Below, in pieces: positions 1 through 56,712 of a stretch of DNA of 64,000 nt. The notes under the pieces were generated by a model. The model searched no databases. It saw only the letters and a list, made by a program, of their open reading frames with translations, and was not told where the DNA came from. The position numbers and the translations under genes are program-made. This DNA comes from Taeniopygia guttata (taxonomy: Eukaryota; Chordata; Aves; Passeriformes; Estrildidae). Every line of letters starts with the position of its first letter. The stretch's first letter is position 1. The stretch lies in assembly GCF_048771995.1 (NCBI RefSeq), contig NC_133060.1:1013501-1077500 (forward strand), read 5' to 3'.

Positions 1-6
1 CGGGGA

Positions 7-12
7 AATAAA
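7..12 (+). terminator. Possible poly(A) signal of an upstream gene
   Basis: An AATAAA hexamer lies at the very left edge. In human the gene just upstream of ATAT1 is MRPS18B, so this could end that gene, but no coding sequence is visible to support it. It may equally be chance. Confidence 0.2.
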
Positions 13-70
13 ACGGGTGAAAATCCCCCAGAAATCGGCGTTTTTCTTTCGGGGAAACTGAGGCACTGGG

Positions 71-84
71 CCAAGATGGCGGCT
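71..84 (+). promoter_or_regulatory. YY1-type site CCAAGATGGCGGC
   Basis: The bases CCAAGATGGCGGC match the YY1 consensus often found at housekeeping transcription starts. The site sits directly upstream of the CCAAT/GTTGCTA array and about 550 bp before the ATAT1 start codon. The role is inferred from the motif only. Confidence 0.45.
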
Positions 85-99
85 GGGCTGTCAAACAGC

Positions 100-530
100 C
101 AGCAGCGATTGGCTGATGGTTGCTAGGGGCGGGGCTTGGTTGCTAAGGGGGAAAAAAAAGTAAAACAACCAGCAGCGATTGGCTGGCGGTTGCTAAGGGC
201 GGGACTCGGTTGCTAGAGGACTGTCAAAAAGCCAGCCGCGATTGGCTGGCGGTTGCTAAGGGCGGGAGTTGGTTGCTAAGGACTGGCGCGGCAGGGACAA
301 CGATTGGCTGGCGGTTGCTAAGGGCGGGACTCGGTTGCTAAAGACGGGCGCGGCAGGGACAACGATTGGCTGACGGTTGCTAAGGGCGGGATTCGGTTGC
401 TAGGGGGCTGTCAAACAGCCAGCAGCGATTGGCTGGCGGTTGCTAAGGGCGGGAGTTGGTTGCTAAGGACGGCAGAAGGCAGCGCACCGATTGGCCGGCT
501 GTTTGGCGGGCCGGGCCGCGATTGGCTGAT
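100..530 (+). promoter_or_regulatory. ATAT1: Tandem promoter module array: inverted CCAAT, GTTGCTA half-sites, GC boxes
   Basis: About six to seven copies of a roughly 62-bp unit precede ATAT1. ATTGG (inverted CCAAT, NF-Y type) starts at 108, 178, 241, 303, 365, 428, 490 and 521. Each of the first six units also carries two GTTGCTA motifs about 20 bp apart, giving 12 in total, and a GGGCGGG box between them. GTTGCTA resembles a half of the RFX X-box. RFX factors drive ciliary genes and ATAT1 acetylates ciliary microtubules, so a regulatory role is plausible. The half-sites are direct repeats, not palindromic full X-boxes. Confidence 0.6.
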
Positions 531-627
531 GCCCCTGCGGGGGGCGTGGCTCCGTTGCCGCCCGGGCGCGGCCGTGGCGGTGGCGGCGGCGGGGCCGGGC
601 CCGGGGCTCGGGGCTCAGGGCTCGGCC

Positions 628-6835
<6,208 letters not shown>

Positions 6836-6842
6836 GCTCCCC

Positions 6843-7290
6843 CAGCCCCTCCCCCATCCGGCCACTGACCCCCAACTCCGGCCACTGACCCCTCATGGCC
6901 ACTGACCCCTCATGGCCACTGACCCCCAACTCCGGCCACTGACCCCTCTGTGGCCACTGACCCTCCATGGCCACTGACCCCCAACTCCGGCCACTGACCC
7001 CCAACTCTGGCCACTGACCCTCTGTGGCCACTGACCCCCAACTCCGGCCACTGACCCTCAACTCCGGCCACTGACCCCTCATGGCCACTGACCCCCAACT
7101 CCGGCCACTGACCCCTCATGGCCACTGACCCCCAACTCCGGCCACTGACCCCTCATGGCCACTGACCCCCAACTCCGGCCACTGACCCCTCATGGCCACT
7201 GACCCCCAACTCCGGCCACTGACCCCTCATGGCCACTGACCCCAACTCCGGCCACTGACCCCCAACTCCGGCCACTGACCCCCAAGTCCG
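6843..7290 (+). repeat. 3' UTR minisatellite, about 20-bp unit
   Basis: About twenty units of GGCCACTGACCCCCAACTCC and GGCCACTGACCCCTCAT lie between the ATAT1 stop codon and its poly(A) signal, so they should be transcribed in the 3' UTR. Confidence 0.88.
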
Positions 7291-7474
7291 GCCGGGCCAG
7301 CGCCCCATGGACTCGACTGGAACCAGTTCCTGCCCCACTGGAAATCCCAACTGGAACCAGTCCCTGCCCCATAACCCAACTGGGACCGGTTCCTGCCCCG
7401 CGGATACCCCTCCCCCCGCCCGGCCCCGGGGGGCGCCTCCCCCTCCCCTCCGCTCCCGTTTTTGGGGACATTTC

Positions 7475-7480
7475 AATAAA
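7475..7480 (+). terminator. ATAT1: ATAT1 poly(A) signal AATAAA
   Basis: A canonical AATAAA lies 640 bp after the ATAT1 stop, in CATTTCAATAAAATCGGCG, followed by a GT-containing stretch. It is the only such hexamer before the next gene. Confidence 0.75.
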
Positions 7481-7540
7481 ATCGGCGATTCTGACCTGTG
7501 GCGTCCATTCCGTCCGTGGGCGTGGCTTACTACAACCCCG

Positions 7541-7720
7541 CCCATATATGGTCATGGCCCCGCCTCCTCGCGAGGGCACCGCGCTTCCTATTGGCTGGCG
7601 CCTCCTGGCTCCGCCCCTCCGCTCCTTCTTGAATGAACGGCGGGTGGGCGGGAAGAACGCGGGGCCACCGCGCATGCGCAGCCGGCTGCGGGTCACCTTC
7701 TGGCGCTCGGCGCATGCGCA
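7541..7720 (+). promoter_or_regulatory. C6orf136: C6orf136 promoter: CArG box, CCAAT box, two NRF1 palindromes
   Basis: CCATATATGG (7542-7551) is a perfect SRF CArG box. An inverted CCAAT (ATTGG) lies at 7590-7594. GCGCATGCGC, the palindromic NRF1 site, occurs at 7670-7679 and again at 7710-7719. These stand 140-320 bp before the start codon in a CpG-rich stretch without minisatellites. The roles are inferred from motifs. Confidence 0.6.
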
Positions 7721-7860
7721 GAGCCGGTGTCGGGGGGTGAGGCGCGCGCGGCCCGCGCAGGCGCGCTGCGAGCGGCGGCGTGAGGGGGAAGAGAGGAGGA
7801 GGCGGCGGCGCCGCCGGGGACGAGCGGGGCAGCAGCGGGGACAGCGCCGCCAGCGCCGCC

Positions 7861-10800
7861 ATGTACCGGCACGTCACCGCCGCCGTCACCGCCCGCCTCC
7901 GGCCCGGCCGCGCCTGGGGCCCGGCAGCGAGCGCAGCGCCCGGGGCGGCCCCGCCGCGCCGCCGCTACCGAGCGCGGCCGCAGGTGAGGACAGCGCTGAG
8001 GGGAGCGGGGAGAGGGGCGGGGCTATGCAAATAGCGCCGCAGAGTGGGCGGGGCGATGCAAATGGAGTGCTGGTGGGGCGGGGTTATGTAAATAGCGGTG
8101 TGGGTTCGGGGTTATGTAAATAGCGGGCGTTGGGTGGGCGGGGACATGCAAATAGAGGTGCGCGGGGAGAGTCGAGGCGGGGCGGGGTTATGCAAATGAA
8201 AGGCCTTAAACAGTTTCGGTTTGCCGGCGGGAGGGCGTGGTTATGTAAATCACACAGCGCTTTCGGTTTATTCCTGGGGGCGTGGTTATGCAAATCGAGG
8301 TATATCCTTATTTGGGGCGGGGCTTCCGTCTGGGGGCGGAGCCGGAGGTCGCTGGTGGGAACAAATGGGGCAAATCCCCCAAAAATGGGGCAAATACCCC
8401 AAAAATGGGGCAGATCCCCCAAAACGGGGACAAATCCCCCAAAAATGGGGCAGATCCCCCAAAACGGGGACAAATCCCCCAAAATGGGGCAAATCCCCCC
8501 AAAAATGGGGCAAATCCCCCAAAATGGGGCAAATCCCCCAAAAATGGGGCAAATCCCCCAAAAATGGGGCAAATCCCCCAAAACGGGGCAAATCCTCCCA
8601 AAAATGGGGCAAATCCCCCAAAAATGGGACAAATCCCCCAAAACGGGGCAAATCCTCCCAAAATCAATAAAAACCTCATTTTGCATGGGGGTAAATCCCC
8701 CCAAAATCGGTAAACCCCCCCCTCCTTTCCCACGGGACAACCCCCCCCTGCAATGACCCCCGGCCCCCTCCCCAAATTCCGCTTTTCTCGCCCCGTTTCC
8801 AGGGCCTGGAGCCCCCGCTGGGGCTGTCCCTGCTGCCCGCCCCGCGCTGCCCCCCGGCCCGGGGGCTGGAGGGGCTCGGGGGCCCGGTGACCACGGTGGA
8901 CGGACGGCGCGAGGACGACATCGACGTCAGGGACCCCCCCCGGCTGCTGGCGGGACCCCCGGGACCCCCCCCGGGCACCCCCGGGACCCCCCCGGGCCGC
9001 CGGGGCAGCCCCCCGCCCTCCATGGAGGAGCACCTGGCCACGATGCACGAGAGGCTGCGGCACGAGGTGGCACCGGGGGACATTGGGGACACGGGGGACA
9101 TTGGGGACACGGGGGGACATTGGGGACACGGGGGGACATTGGGGACACGGGGGGACATTGGGGACATTGGGGACATGGGGGGACATTGGGGACACGGGGG
9201 GACATGGGGGACACGGGGGGACATGGGGGGACAAAATGGGGAGGGGGTGACAAAACTAGGGGGGATTGACAGGAAACGGGGGTGGGACAGAACTGGGGAG
9301 GTGACAGCGGCCAGGGGGAGGTGACAGTGGCCCTGTCCCCCCCCCAGTGACCCTCCCGGTGACCCCTGTCCCCCCCCCAGCTCCCCAATTTCTTCCTGAA
9401 GATCCCCGACTACGCCCTGTACGCCCCCGACGTGGAGTTCCAGTGCCAACACCTGAACCTGCACACGCGGTGGGTGACAGCGGGGACAGGACACTGGGGA
9501 CAGCCCTGGGACAGCGGGGGGACACTGGGGACACTGGGGACAGGCCTGGGGACAGCAGGGGGACACTGGGGACAGCCCTGGGGACACTGGGGACAGGCCT
9601 GGGACAGCAGGGGGACACTGGGGACAGGCCTGGGGAGACTGGGACAGCCCTGGGGACAGTGGGGACAGGCCTGGGACAGCCCTGGGGACAGCGGGGACAG
9701 GCCTGGGACAGCGGGGACAGCCCTGGGACAGCCCTGGGACACTAGGGACAGCAGGGGGACAGTGGGGACAGCCCTGGGGACACTGGGGGACACTGGGGAC
9801 AGGCCTGGGGACACTGGGGACAGCCCAGGGACAGCCCTGGGACAGCGGGGACAGCCCTGGGACAGCAGGGGGACAGTGGGGACAGCGGGGACAGCCCTGG
9901 GACAGCGGGAGGACACTGGGGACAGGCCTGGGACAGCCCTGGGGACACTGGGGATAGGCCTGGGGACACTGGGGACAGCCCTGGGACAGCCCTGGCCGTG
10001 CAGTGTGGCCCTGGGGAGGTGACAGTGGGTGACAGTGGGTGGCAGTGGCAGTGGCAGTGACAGGGTGTCACAGGGCAGTGACAGTGTCACAGGGAGGTGA
10101 CAGTGGGTGACAGTGGGTGACAGTGGGTGTCACAGGGCGTTGACAGGGCAGCACAGGGGCGGTGACAGCGCTGTCCCCGTGCCCCAGGGGCCGCGCCATG
10201 TACGCGCTGGCGCTGGCGCTGTGCCGGGCGCTGGCCTGGGGGTACTTTGCCAGCCTGCGGCTGGAGGTGCTGGCGCTGACGCGGCACCCCGAGGACTGGA
10301 GCCTGCGGGCGCGCTGGCGCCTGACCGGGCTGCCCCTGCACCTGCTGCTGCTGCGCTGGTACCGGCGGGACAAACGGACCCTGCTCAGGTGAGGGGCACA
10401 CCTGGGGCACACCTGTGCCACCCCCTGCCATCCCTGTGCCACCCTGTGCCACCCCCATGTCACCCCCGTGTCACCTGCCCTGCACCTGCTGCTGCTGCGC
10501 TGGTACCGGCGGGACAAACGCACCCTGCTCAGGTGAGGGGCACACCTGGGGCACCCCCAGACACACCTGTGCCACCCCTGTGCCACCCTGTGCCACCCCG
10601 TGTCACCCCTGTGCCACCCCCTGCCATCCCTGTGTCACCTCCCCTGCACCTGCTGCTGCTGCGCTGGTACCGGCGGGACAAACGCACCCTGCTCAGGTGA
10701 GGGGCACACCTGGGGCACACCTGTGCCACCCCCAAACACAGCTGTGCCACCCCCAGATACACCTGTGCCATACCCATGCCACCCCCAGACACACCTTATG

Positions 10801-11337
10801 TCACCCCCAGACACACCTGTGCCACCCCCAGACACACCTGTGCCAACCCCAAACACACCTGTGCCATCCCCATGCACACCTGTGTCCCCCCGTGTCCCCA
10901 CAGGTCCTACGACGCCTTCTCCACCTTCTTCCTCAACTCACAGGGGCTCATCCGCTGCCACCGCGTGGACAAGGTGAGCACCTGGGCACAGCTGGGCACA
11001 GCTGGGTGTACCTGGGCACACCTGGGTGTACCTGGGGCACACCTGGGTGTACCTGGGGCACACCTGGGTGTACCTGGGCGTACCTGGGGCACACCTGGGG
11101 CACACCTGGGTGTACCTGGGCGTACCTGGGGCACACCTGGGGCACACCTGGGTGTACCTGGGCACACCTGGGGGTACCTGGGATACACCTGGGCACACCT
11201 GGGCACACCTGGGTGCCGCCCCCGGTGCCCCCTGACCCCGTGTCCCCCCACAGCTGATGCCAGCCCCCACGGCCGTCCCCGAGCCCAAGAAGCTGCTGGT
11301 GGCCGCGGCGCTGGCCGTGGCGCTGGCCCGGCCCTGA
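7861..11337 (+). CDS. C6orf136: C6orf136 homologue, DUF2358-type protein (6 coding exons)
   Basis: The molecular function is not established. Exons: 7861-7983, 8803-9066, 9381-9469, 10188-10388, 10904-10973, 11254-11337, all in phase. The N terminus MYRHVTAAVTARLRPGRAWG is arginine-rich with no acidic residues, which would suit a mitochondrial presequence. Exon 2 is proline/glycine-rich and ends in the family block SMEEHLATMHERLRHE. Exon 3 gives LPNFFLKIPDYALYAPDVEF. Exon 4 gives GRAMYALALALCRALAWGYF and LEVLALTRHPEDWSLRARWR. Exon 5 gives SYDAFSTFFLNSQGLI. The protein ends KKLLVAAALAVALARP. These blocks line up with human C6orf136 in order, so the identification is firm. It follows ATAT1 in the same orientation, as in human, and converges on DHX16. 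Confidence 0.93.
8025..8295 (+). promoter_or_regulatory. C6orf136: Array of eight octamer motifs in intron 1
   Basis: ATGCAAAT, the POU/Oct octamer, occurs exactly at 8025, 8056, 8146, 8190 and 8288. The one-base variant ATGTAAAT occurs at 8086, 8114 and 8243. Each sits after a GGGCGGGG-type box, in a 28-53-bp tandem repeat starting 40 bp after exon 1. This may be an enhancer-like cluster or simply a minisatellite whose unit contains an octamer. Confidence 0.55.
8360..8665 (+). repeat. Intron 1 minisatellite, about 24-bp unit
   Basis: Some thirteen units of GGGGCAAATCCCCCAAAAAT fill the middle of C6orf136 intron 1. Confidence 0.88.
9075..9350 (+). repeat. Intron 2 GGGGACATTGG minisatellite
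   Basis: Repeats of GGGGACATTGGGGACACGG fill C6orf136 intron 2. The same GGGGACA core recurs in DHX16, GTF2H4 and VARS2 introns. Confidence 0.85.
9470..10180 (+). repeat. Intron 3 GGGGACAGCCCTGGGACAGC minisatellite
   Basis: About 700 bp of 10- and 20-bp variants of GGGGACAGCCCTGGGACAGC fill intron 3, with a short GTGACAGTGG tract near the end. Confidence 0.85.
10389..10900 (+). repeat. Tandem copies of C6orf136 exon 4 donor edge
   Basis: The last 50 or so bases of exon 4 (CACCTGCTGCTGCTGCGCTGG through ACCCTGCTCAG) plus the GTGAGGGGCACACC donor reappear at about 10479-10535 and 10643-10700. The copies read CGCACC where the exon reads CGGACC. Bases 10700-10900 are CCACCCCCAGACACACCTGTG repeats. 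Confidence 0.9.
10974..11253 (+). repeat. Intron 5 ACCTGGGTGTACCTGGGCAC minisatellite
   Basis: Ten-bp-based repeats fill all of C6orf136 intron 5. Confidence 0.85.
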
Positions 11338-11442
11338 TGCCACCCAGGTGACACCTGAGCCACCGAGGGCACACCTGAGGGCACACCTGAGCGCCCCTCC
11401 CCCACCTCGGCCTGTCCCCTCCCCCCTTAACTTAATGTACAG

Positions 11443-11448
11443 AATAAA
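11443..11448 (+). terminator. C6orf136: C6orf136 poly(A) signal AATAAA
   Basis: AATAAA lies 106 bp after the C6orf136 stop codon, in TGTACAGAATAAAGGCG. Only about 110 bp separate it from the DHX16 stop codon on the other strand. Confidence 0.8.
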
Positions 11449-11485
11449 GGCGCGGCGACGACACGCGGTGACACGCGGTGACATG

Positions 11486-11491
11486 TGTATT
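11486..11491 (-). terminator. DHX16: Candidate DHX16 poly(A) signal AATACA
   Basis: No AATAAA or ATTAAA is seen on the minus strand close to the DHX16 stop. AATACA, a known weaker variant, lies about 68 bp after it. If used, the DHX16 3' end would nearly meet or overlap the C6orf136 3' end. Confidence 0.4.
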
Positions 11492-11558
11492 GGGGTGTCC
11501 CAGGTGTCCCCCAGGTGTCCCCCAGGTGTCCCCCGGGTGTCCCCAGGTGTCCCCGGGC

Positions 11559-36554
<24,996 letters not shown>

Positions 36555-36720
36555 TGCTCCTTCCTCCTCCCTCCCTCCTGCCTCCCTCACGGAGCCGCCC
36601 AATCAGCGCCCAGCGCGGGAAAGCTGCGGCCAATCAGCGCACGGGTAGCGCGCCGCGGGCGGGTTGGGCCAATCAGAGCGAGGCCGCGCCGGCGCTGTCG
36701 TAATGACGCGAGCGCGATGG
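36555..36720 (-). promoter_or_regulatory. DHX16: DHX16 promoter with three CCAAT boxes
   Basis: CCAAT occurs at 36599-36603, 36630-36634 and 36669-36673, each followed by CAG, in CpG-rich non-repetitive sequence just upstream of the DHX16 start. A TGACGCGA element near 36705 resembles a CRE half-site. These are motif-based inferences. Confidence 0.55.
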
Positions 36721-36769
36721 ACGTTTTACCGTAATGCCACGGTGAGAGGCGCAACCAAAACTGAGGGAG

Positions 36770-37080
36770 TTGGGATACCGGGACCAAAATTCCCATTTTT
36801 GTCCCCAAAATTCCCAGGTTTGTCCTCAAAATTCCCATTTTTATCTCCAAAATTCCCATGCTTGTCCTCAAAATTCCCATTTTTATCCCCAAAATCTCCA
36901 CTTTTATCCCCAAAATTCCCATGTTTGTCCTCAAAATTCCCATTTTTATCCCCAAAATCCCCACTTTTATCCCCAAAATTGCCATGTTTGTCCTCAAAAT
37001 TCCCATTATCTCCAAAATTCCCATATTTGACCCCAAAATCACCATTTTTGTCCTCAGAATTCCCATTTTTGTTCCCCAAT
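36770..37080 (+). repeat. Intergenic minisatellite, about 30-bp unit
   Basis: Units of CCAAAATTCCCATTTTTATC with GTTTGTCCTCAAAA lie between DHX16 and GTF2H4. Bases 37080-37420 hold no array and no visible coding sequence. Confidence 0.84.
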
Positions 37081-37301
37081 CCCATCAATCCCCCGCAAAC
37101 TCGACACTTTTTCCCTAAATCCGCGGTTTTCCCCTCAGAAATCCACCCCCCCACACACACACCTCTCCCCCTCCGAAATCCCTGAAATTCCCCACATTTT
37201 TCTCCCCAAAATGTGGGATTTTCCCAAGGAATCCCCCAAAATCCCAAATTTCTCATTTCCCTCAGGGATCCCCCGCTCCCCCCTCAAAACTTGGCGCTTT
37301 T

Positions 37302-37307
37302 TTTATG
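37302..37307 (-). terminator. GTF2H4: Weak candidate poly(A) signal CATAAA for GTF2H4
   Basis: No AATAAA is evident on the minus strand between the GTF2H4 stop and DHX16. CATAAA, a rare variant, lies about 880 bp past the stop. Support is weak. Confidence 0.2.
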
Positions 37308-37419
37308 CTCAAAACGTTTTTACTACAAAAAAACCTTCCCAAAAAAACACCGTTTGTACAAAAAACCGAATTTCCCCCCCCCCCAAAACCCGGGATTTTC
37401 GGGAATGAGGCGCCAGGAC

Positions 37420-38181
37420 CCCAAATTTGGGGGGTTTGGGATCCCAAATTCGGGGATTTGGGGTTTTGGGATCCCAAATTCAGGGATTTGGGGGGTTTTT
37501 GGGGACAGCAAAAGAGCGTTTGACGTCGAGATGGCCCAGTAACCCCAAATTTGGTGATATTTGGACCCCAAACTCCAGGATTTTGGGGTTTTGGGGATCC
37601 CAAACCCCAGAATTTTGGGAATTTTGGGTTTTTGGGCCCAAGAACCCCAGGATTTCAGGGATTTTGGAGATTTCGGGGTTTTTGGGCTCAGCCGTTGTGT
37701 TTCTGCCTCTTCCAGAAGCGTTTGACGTCGGGGCGGCTCAGTAACCCCAAATCCGGTGATTTTTGGGACCCCGAACCCCAGGATTTTGGGGTTTTTGGGA
37801 CCCCAAAGCCCAGGATTTCGGGAATTTCGGGGATTTTGGGCTCAGCCGTTGTGTTTCTGCCTCTTCCAGAAGCGTTTGACATCGGGGTGGCTCAGTAACC
37901 CCAAATCTGGTGATTTTTGGGACCCCAAACTCCAGGATTTCGGGGTTTTTGGGATCCTGAACCCCACGATTTGGGGGTTTTTGGGATCCCAAAGCCCAGA
38001 ATTTCGGGAATTTCGGGGTTTTTGGGCTCAGCCGTTGTGTTTCTGCCTCTTCCAGAAGCGCTTGACGTCGGGGTGGCTCAGTAACCCCAAATCCAGTGAT
38101 TTTTGGGACCCCGAACCGCAGGATTTCGGGGTTTTTGGGATCCCAAAGCCCAGGATTTTGGGAATTTGGGGGATTTTGGGC
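37420..38181 (-). repeat. GTF2H4 3' flank with three copies of the coding C terminus and stop
   Basis: The end of GTF2H4 (encoding [15 protein letters not shown] and the TGA) is repeated at about 37684-37740, 37848-37902 and 38028-38085. A more diverged piece lies at about 37502-37545. TTTTGGGGATCCCAAACCCCAGG filler separates them. Spacing is about 165-180 bp. All lie downstream of the true stop, so they are probably in the 3' UTR. Confidence 0.92.
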
Positions 38182-55508
<17,327 letters not shown>

Positions 55509-55639
55509 CGCACCTGGGCACACCTGGGCACACCTGGGCACAGCTGGGCACACCTGGCTGTCCCCTACAAGCCATGCCAGTGCCCCCATCACCTGTCCCC
55601 TCTGTCCCAGCCCCTGTTATGCCCCCTCCTCTAATTACC

Positions 55640-56370
55640 CCCCCCAATTAACCCAAATTAATTGCCCCAAAACCCGTAAATTAACCCAAATCCTCTATCA
55701 AATCCAATAAATCCAAACCCCCAATTAACCCAAATTAACACAGCCCTCCAATTCAATAAAATAAATTTAAACCCCCAATTAAGCTCAGTACCCCAAACCC
55801 CCAAATTGCCCCAAACCCCCAAATTACCCCAAACCCCCCAATTACCCCAAACCCCCCCAATTACCCCAAACCCCCCAAATTACCCCAATCCTCCCATTTG
55901 TCCCCAAACCCCCCCAATTACCCTAAACCCCCCAATTACCCTAAATCTCCCAATTACCCCAAACCCCCCTAATTACCCCAAACCCCCAAATTGCCCCAAA
56001 CCCCCAAATTGCCCCAAACCCCCAAATTGCCCCAAACCCCCCCAATTACCCCAAACCCCCCAAATTGCCCCAAACCCCCCTAATTACCCCAAACCCCCCA
56101 AATTGCCCCAAACCCCCCAAATTACCCCAAAGCCCCAAATTGCCCCAAACCCCCTAATTACCCCAATCCTCCCATTTGTCCCCAAACCCCCCCAATTACC
56201 CTAAAGCTCCCAATTACCGCAAACCCCCCAATTACCCCAACCCCCCCAATTACCCTAAACCTCCCAATTACCGCAAACCCCCAAATTGCCCCAAACCCCC
56301 CTAATTACCCCAATCCTCCCGTTTGTCCCCAAACCCCCCCAATTACCCCAAACCCCCCCATTTACCCCGC
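55640..56370 (+). repeat. Divergent-promoter region CCCCAAATTACCCCAAAC minisatellite
   Basis: About forty units of 14-15 bp (AATTACCCCAAACCCCCC and AATTGCCCC variants) lie between the GTF2H4 and VARS2 start codons. Bases 55509-55640 are CACCTGGGCA repeats and short unique sequence. Confidence 0.86.
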
Positions 56371-56477
56371 ACCCCCACACTCCCCGCCTCGCTCCCCACC
56401 CCCGATTTCCCCCCCCAAAAAAAAAAAAATCCCCAAAACCCCCAAATTCCCCCCAAAAAATCCCCCCACGAACTCAC

Positions 56478-56620
56478 CCCGCGCCGCGGCCGAGGCCACG
56501 CCCCCTTCCCGCCGGGGCCACGCCCCCTTCCCGCCGGGGCCACGCCCCCTTCCCGCCGGGGCCACGCCCCCCTTCCCGCCGGGGCCACGCCCCCTTCCCG
56601 CCGGGGCCACGCCCCCAAAG
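56478..56620 (+). repeat. GC-box minisatellite, about 24-bp unit
   Basis: Six units of GGCCACGCCCCCTTCCCGCC lie just upstream of VARS2. Each holds an Sp/KLF-type CCACGCCCCC box and several CpGs. Confidence 0.85.
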
Positions 56621-56639
56621 CGCCGCTCCCGCCCCTCGT

Positions 56640-56712
56640 TCCGCTTTTCCGGTCACGTGACGCGTTCCCGCCCTTTTCCCCGTTCCCGCCCTGCCCCCCC
56701 CAAGATGGCGGC
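56640..56712 (+). promoter_or_regulatory. VARS2: VARS2 core promoter: ETS-like, GTCACGTGAC and YY1 sites
   Basis: GTCACGTGAC (56652-56661) is the palindromic E-box favoured by USF and MiT/TFE factors. It directly follows an ETS-like TTTTCCGG (56645-56652). CAAGATGGCGGC (56701-56712), a YY1 site, overlaps the VARS2 start codon, an arrangement known in many housekeeping genes. The interval may also serve GTF2H4, which diverges from here. Confidence 0.6.
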
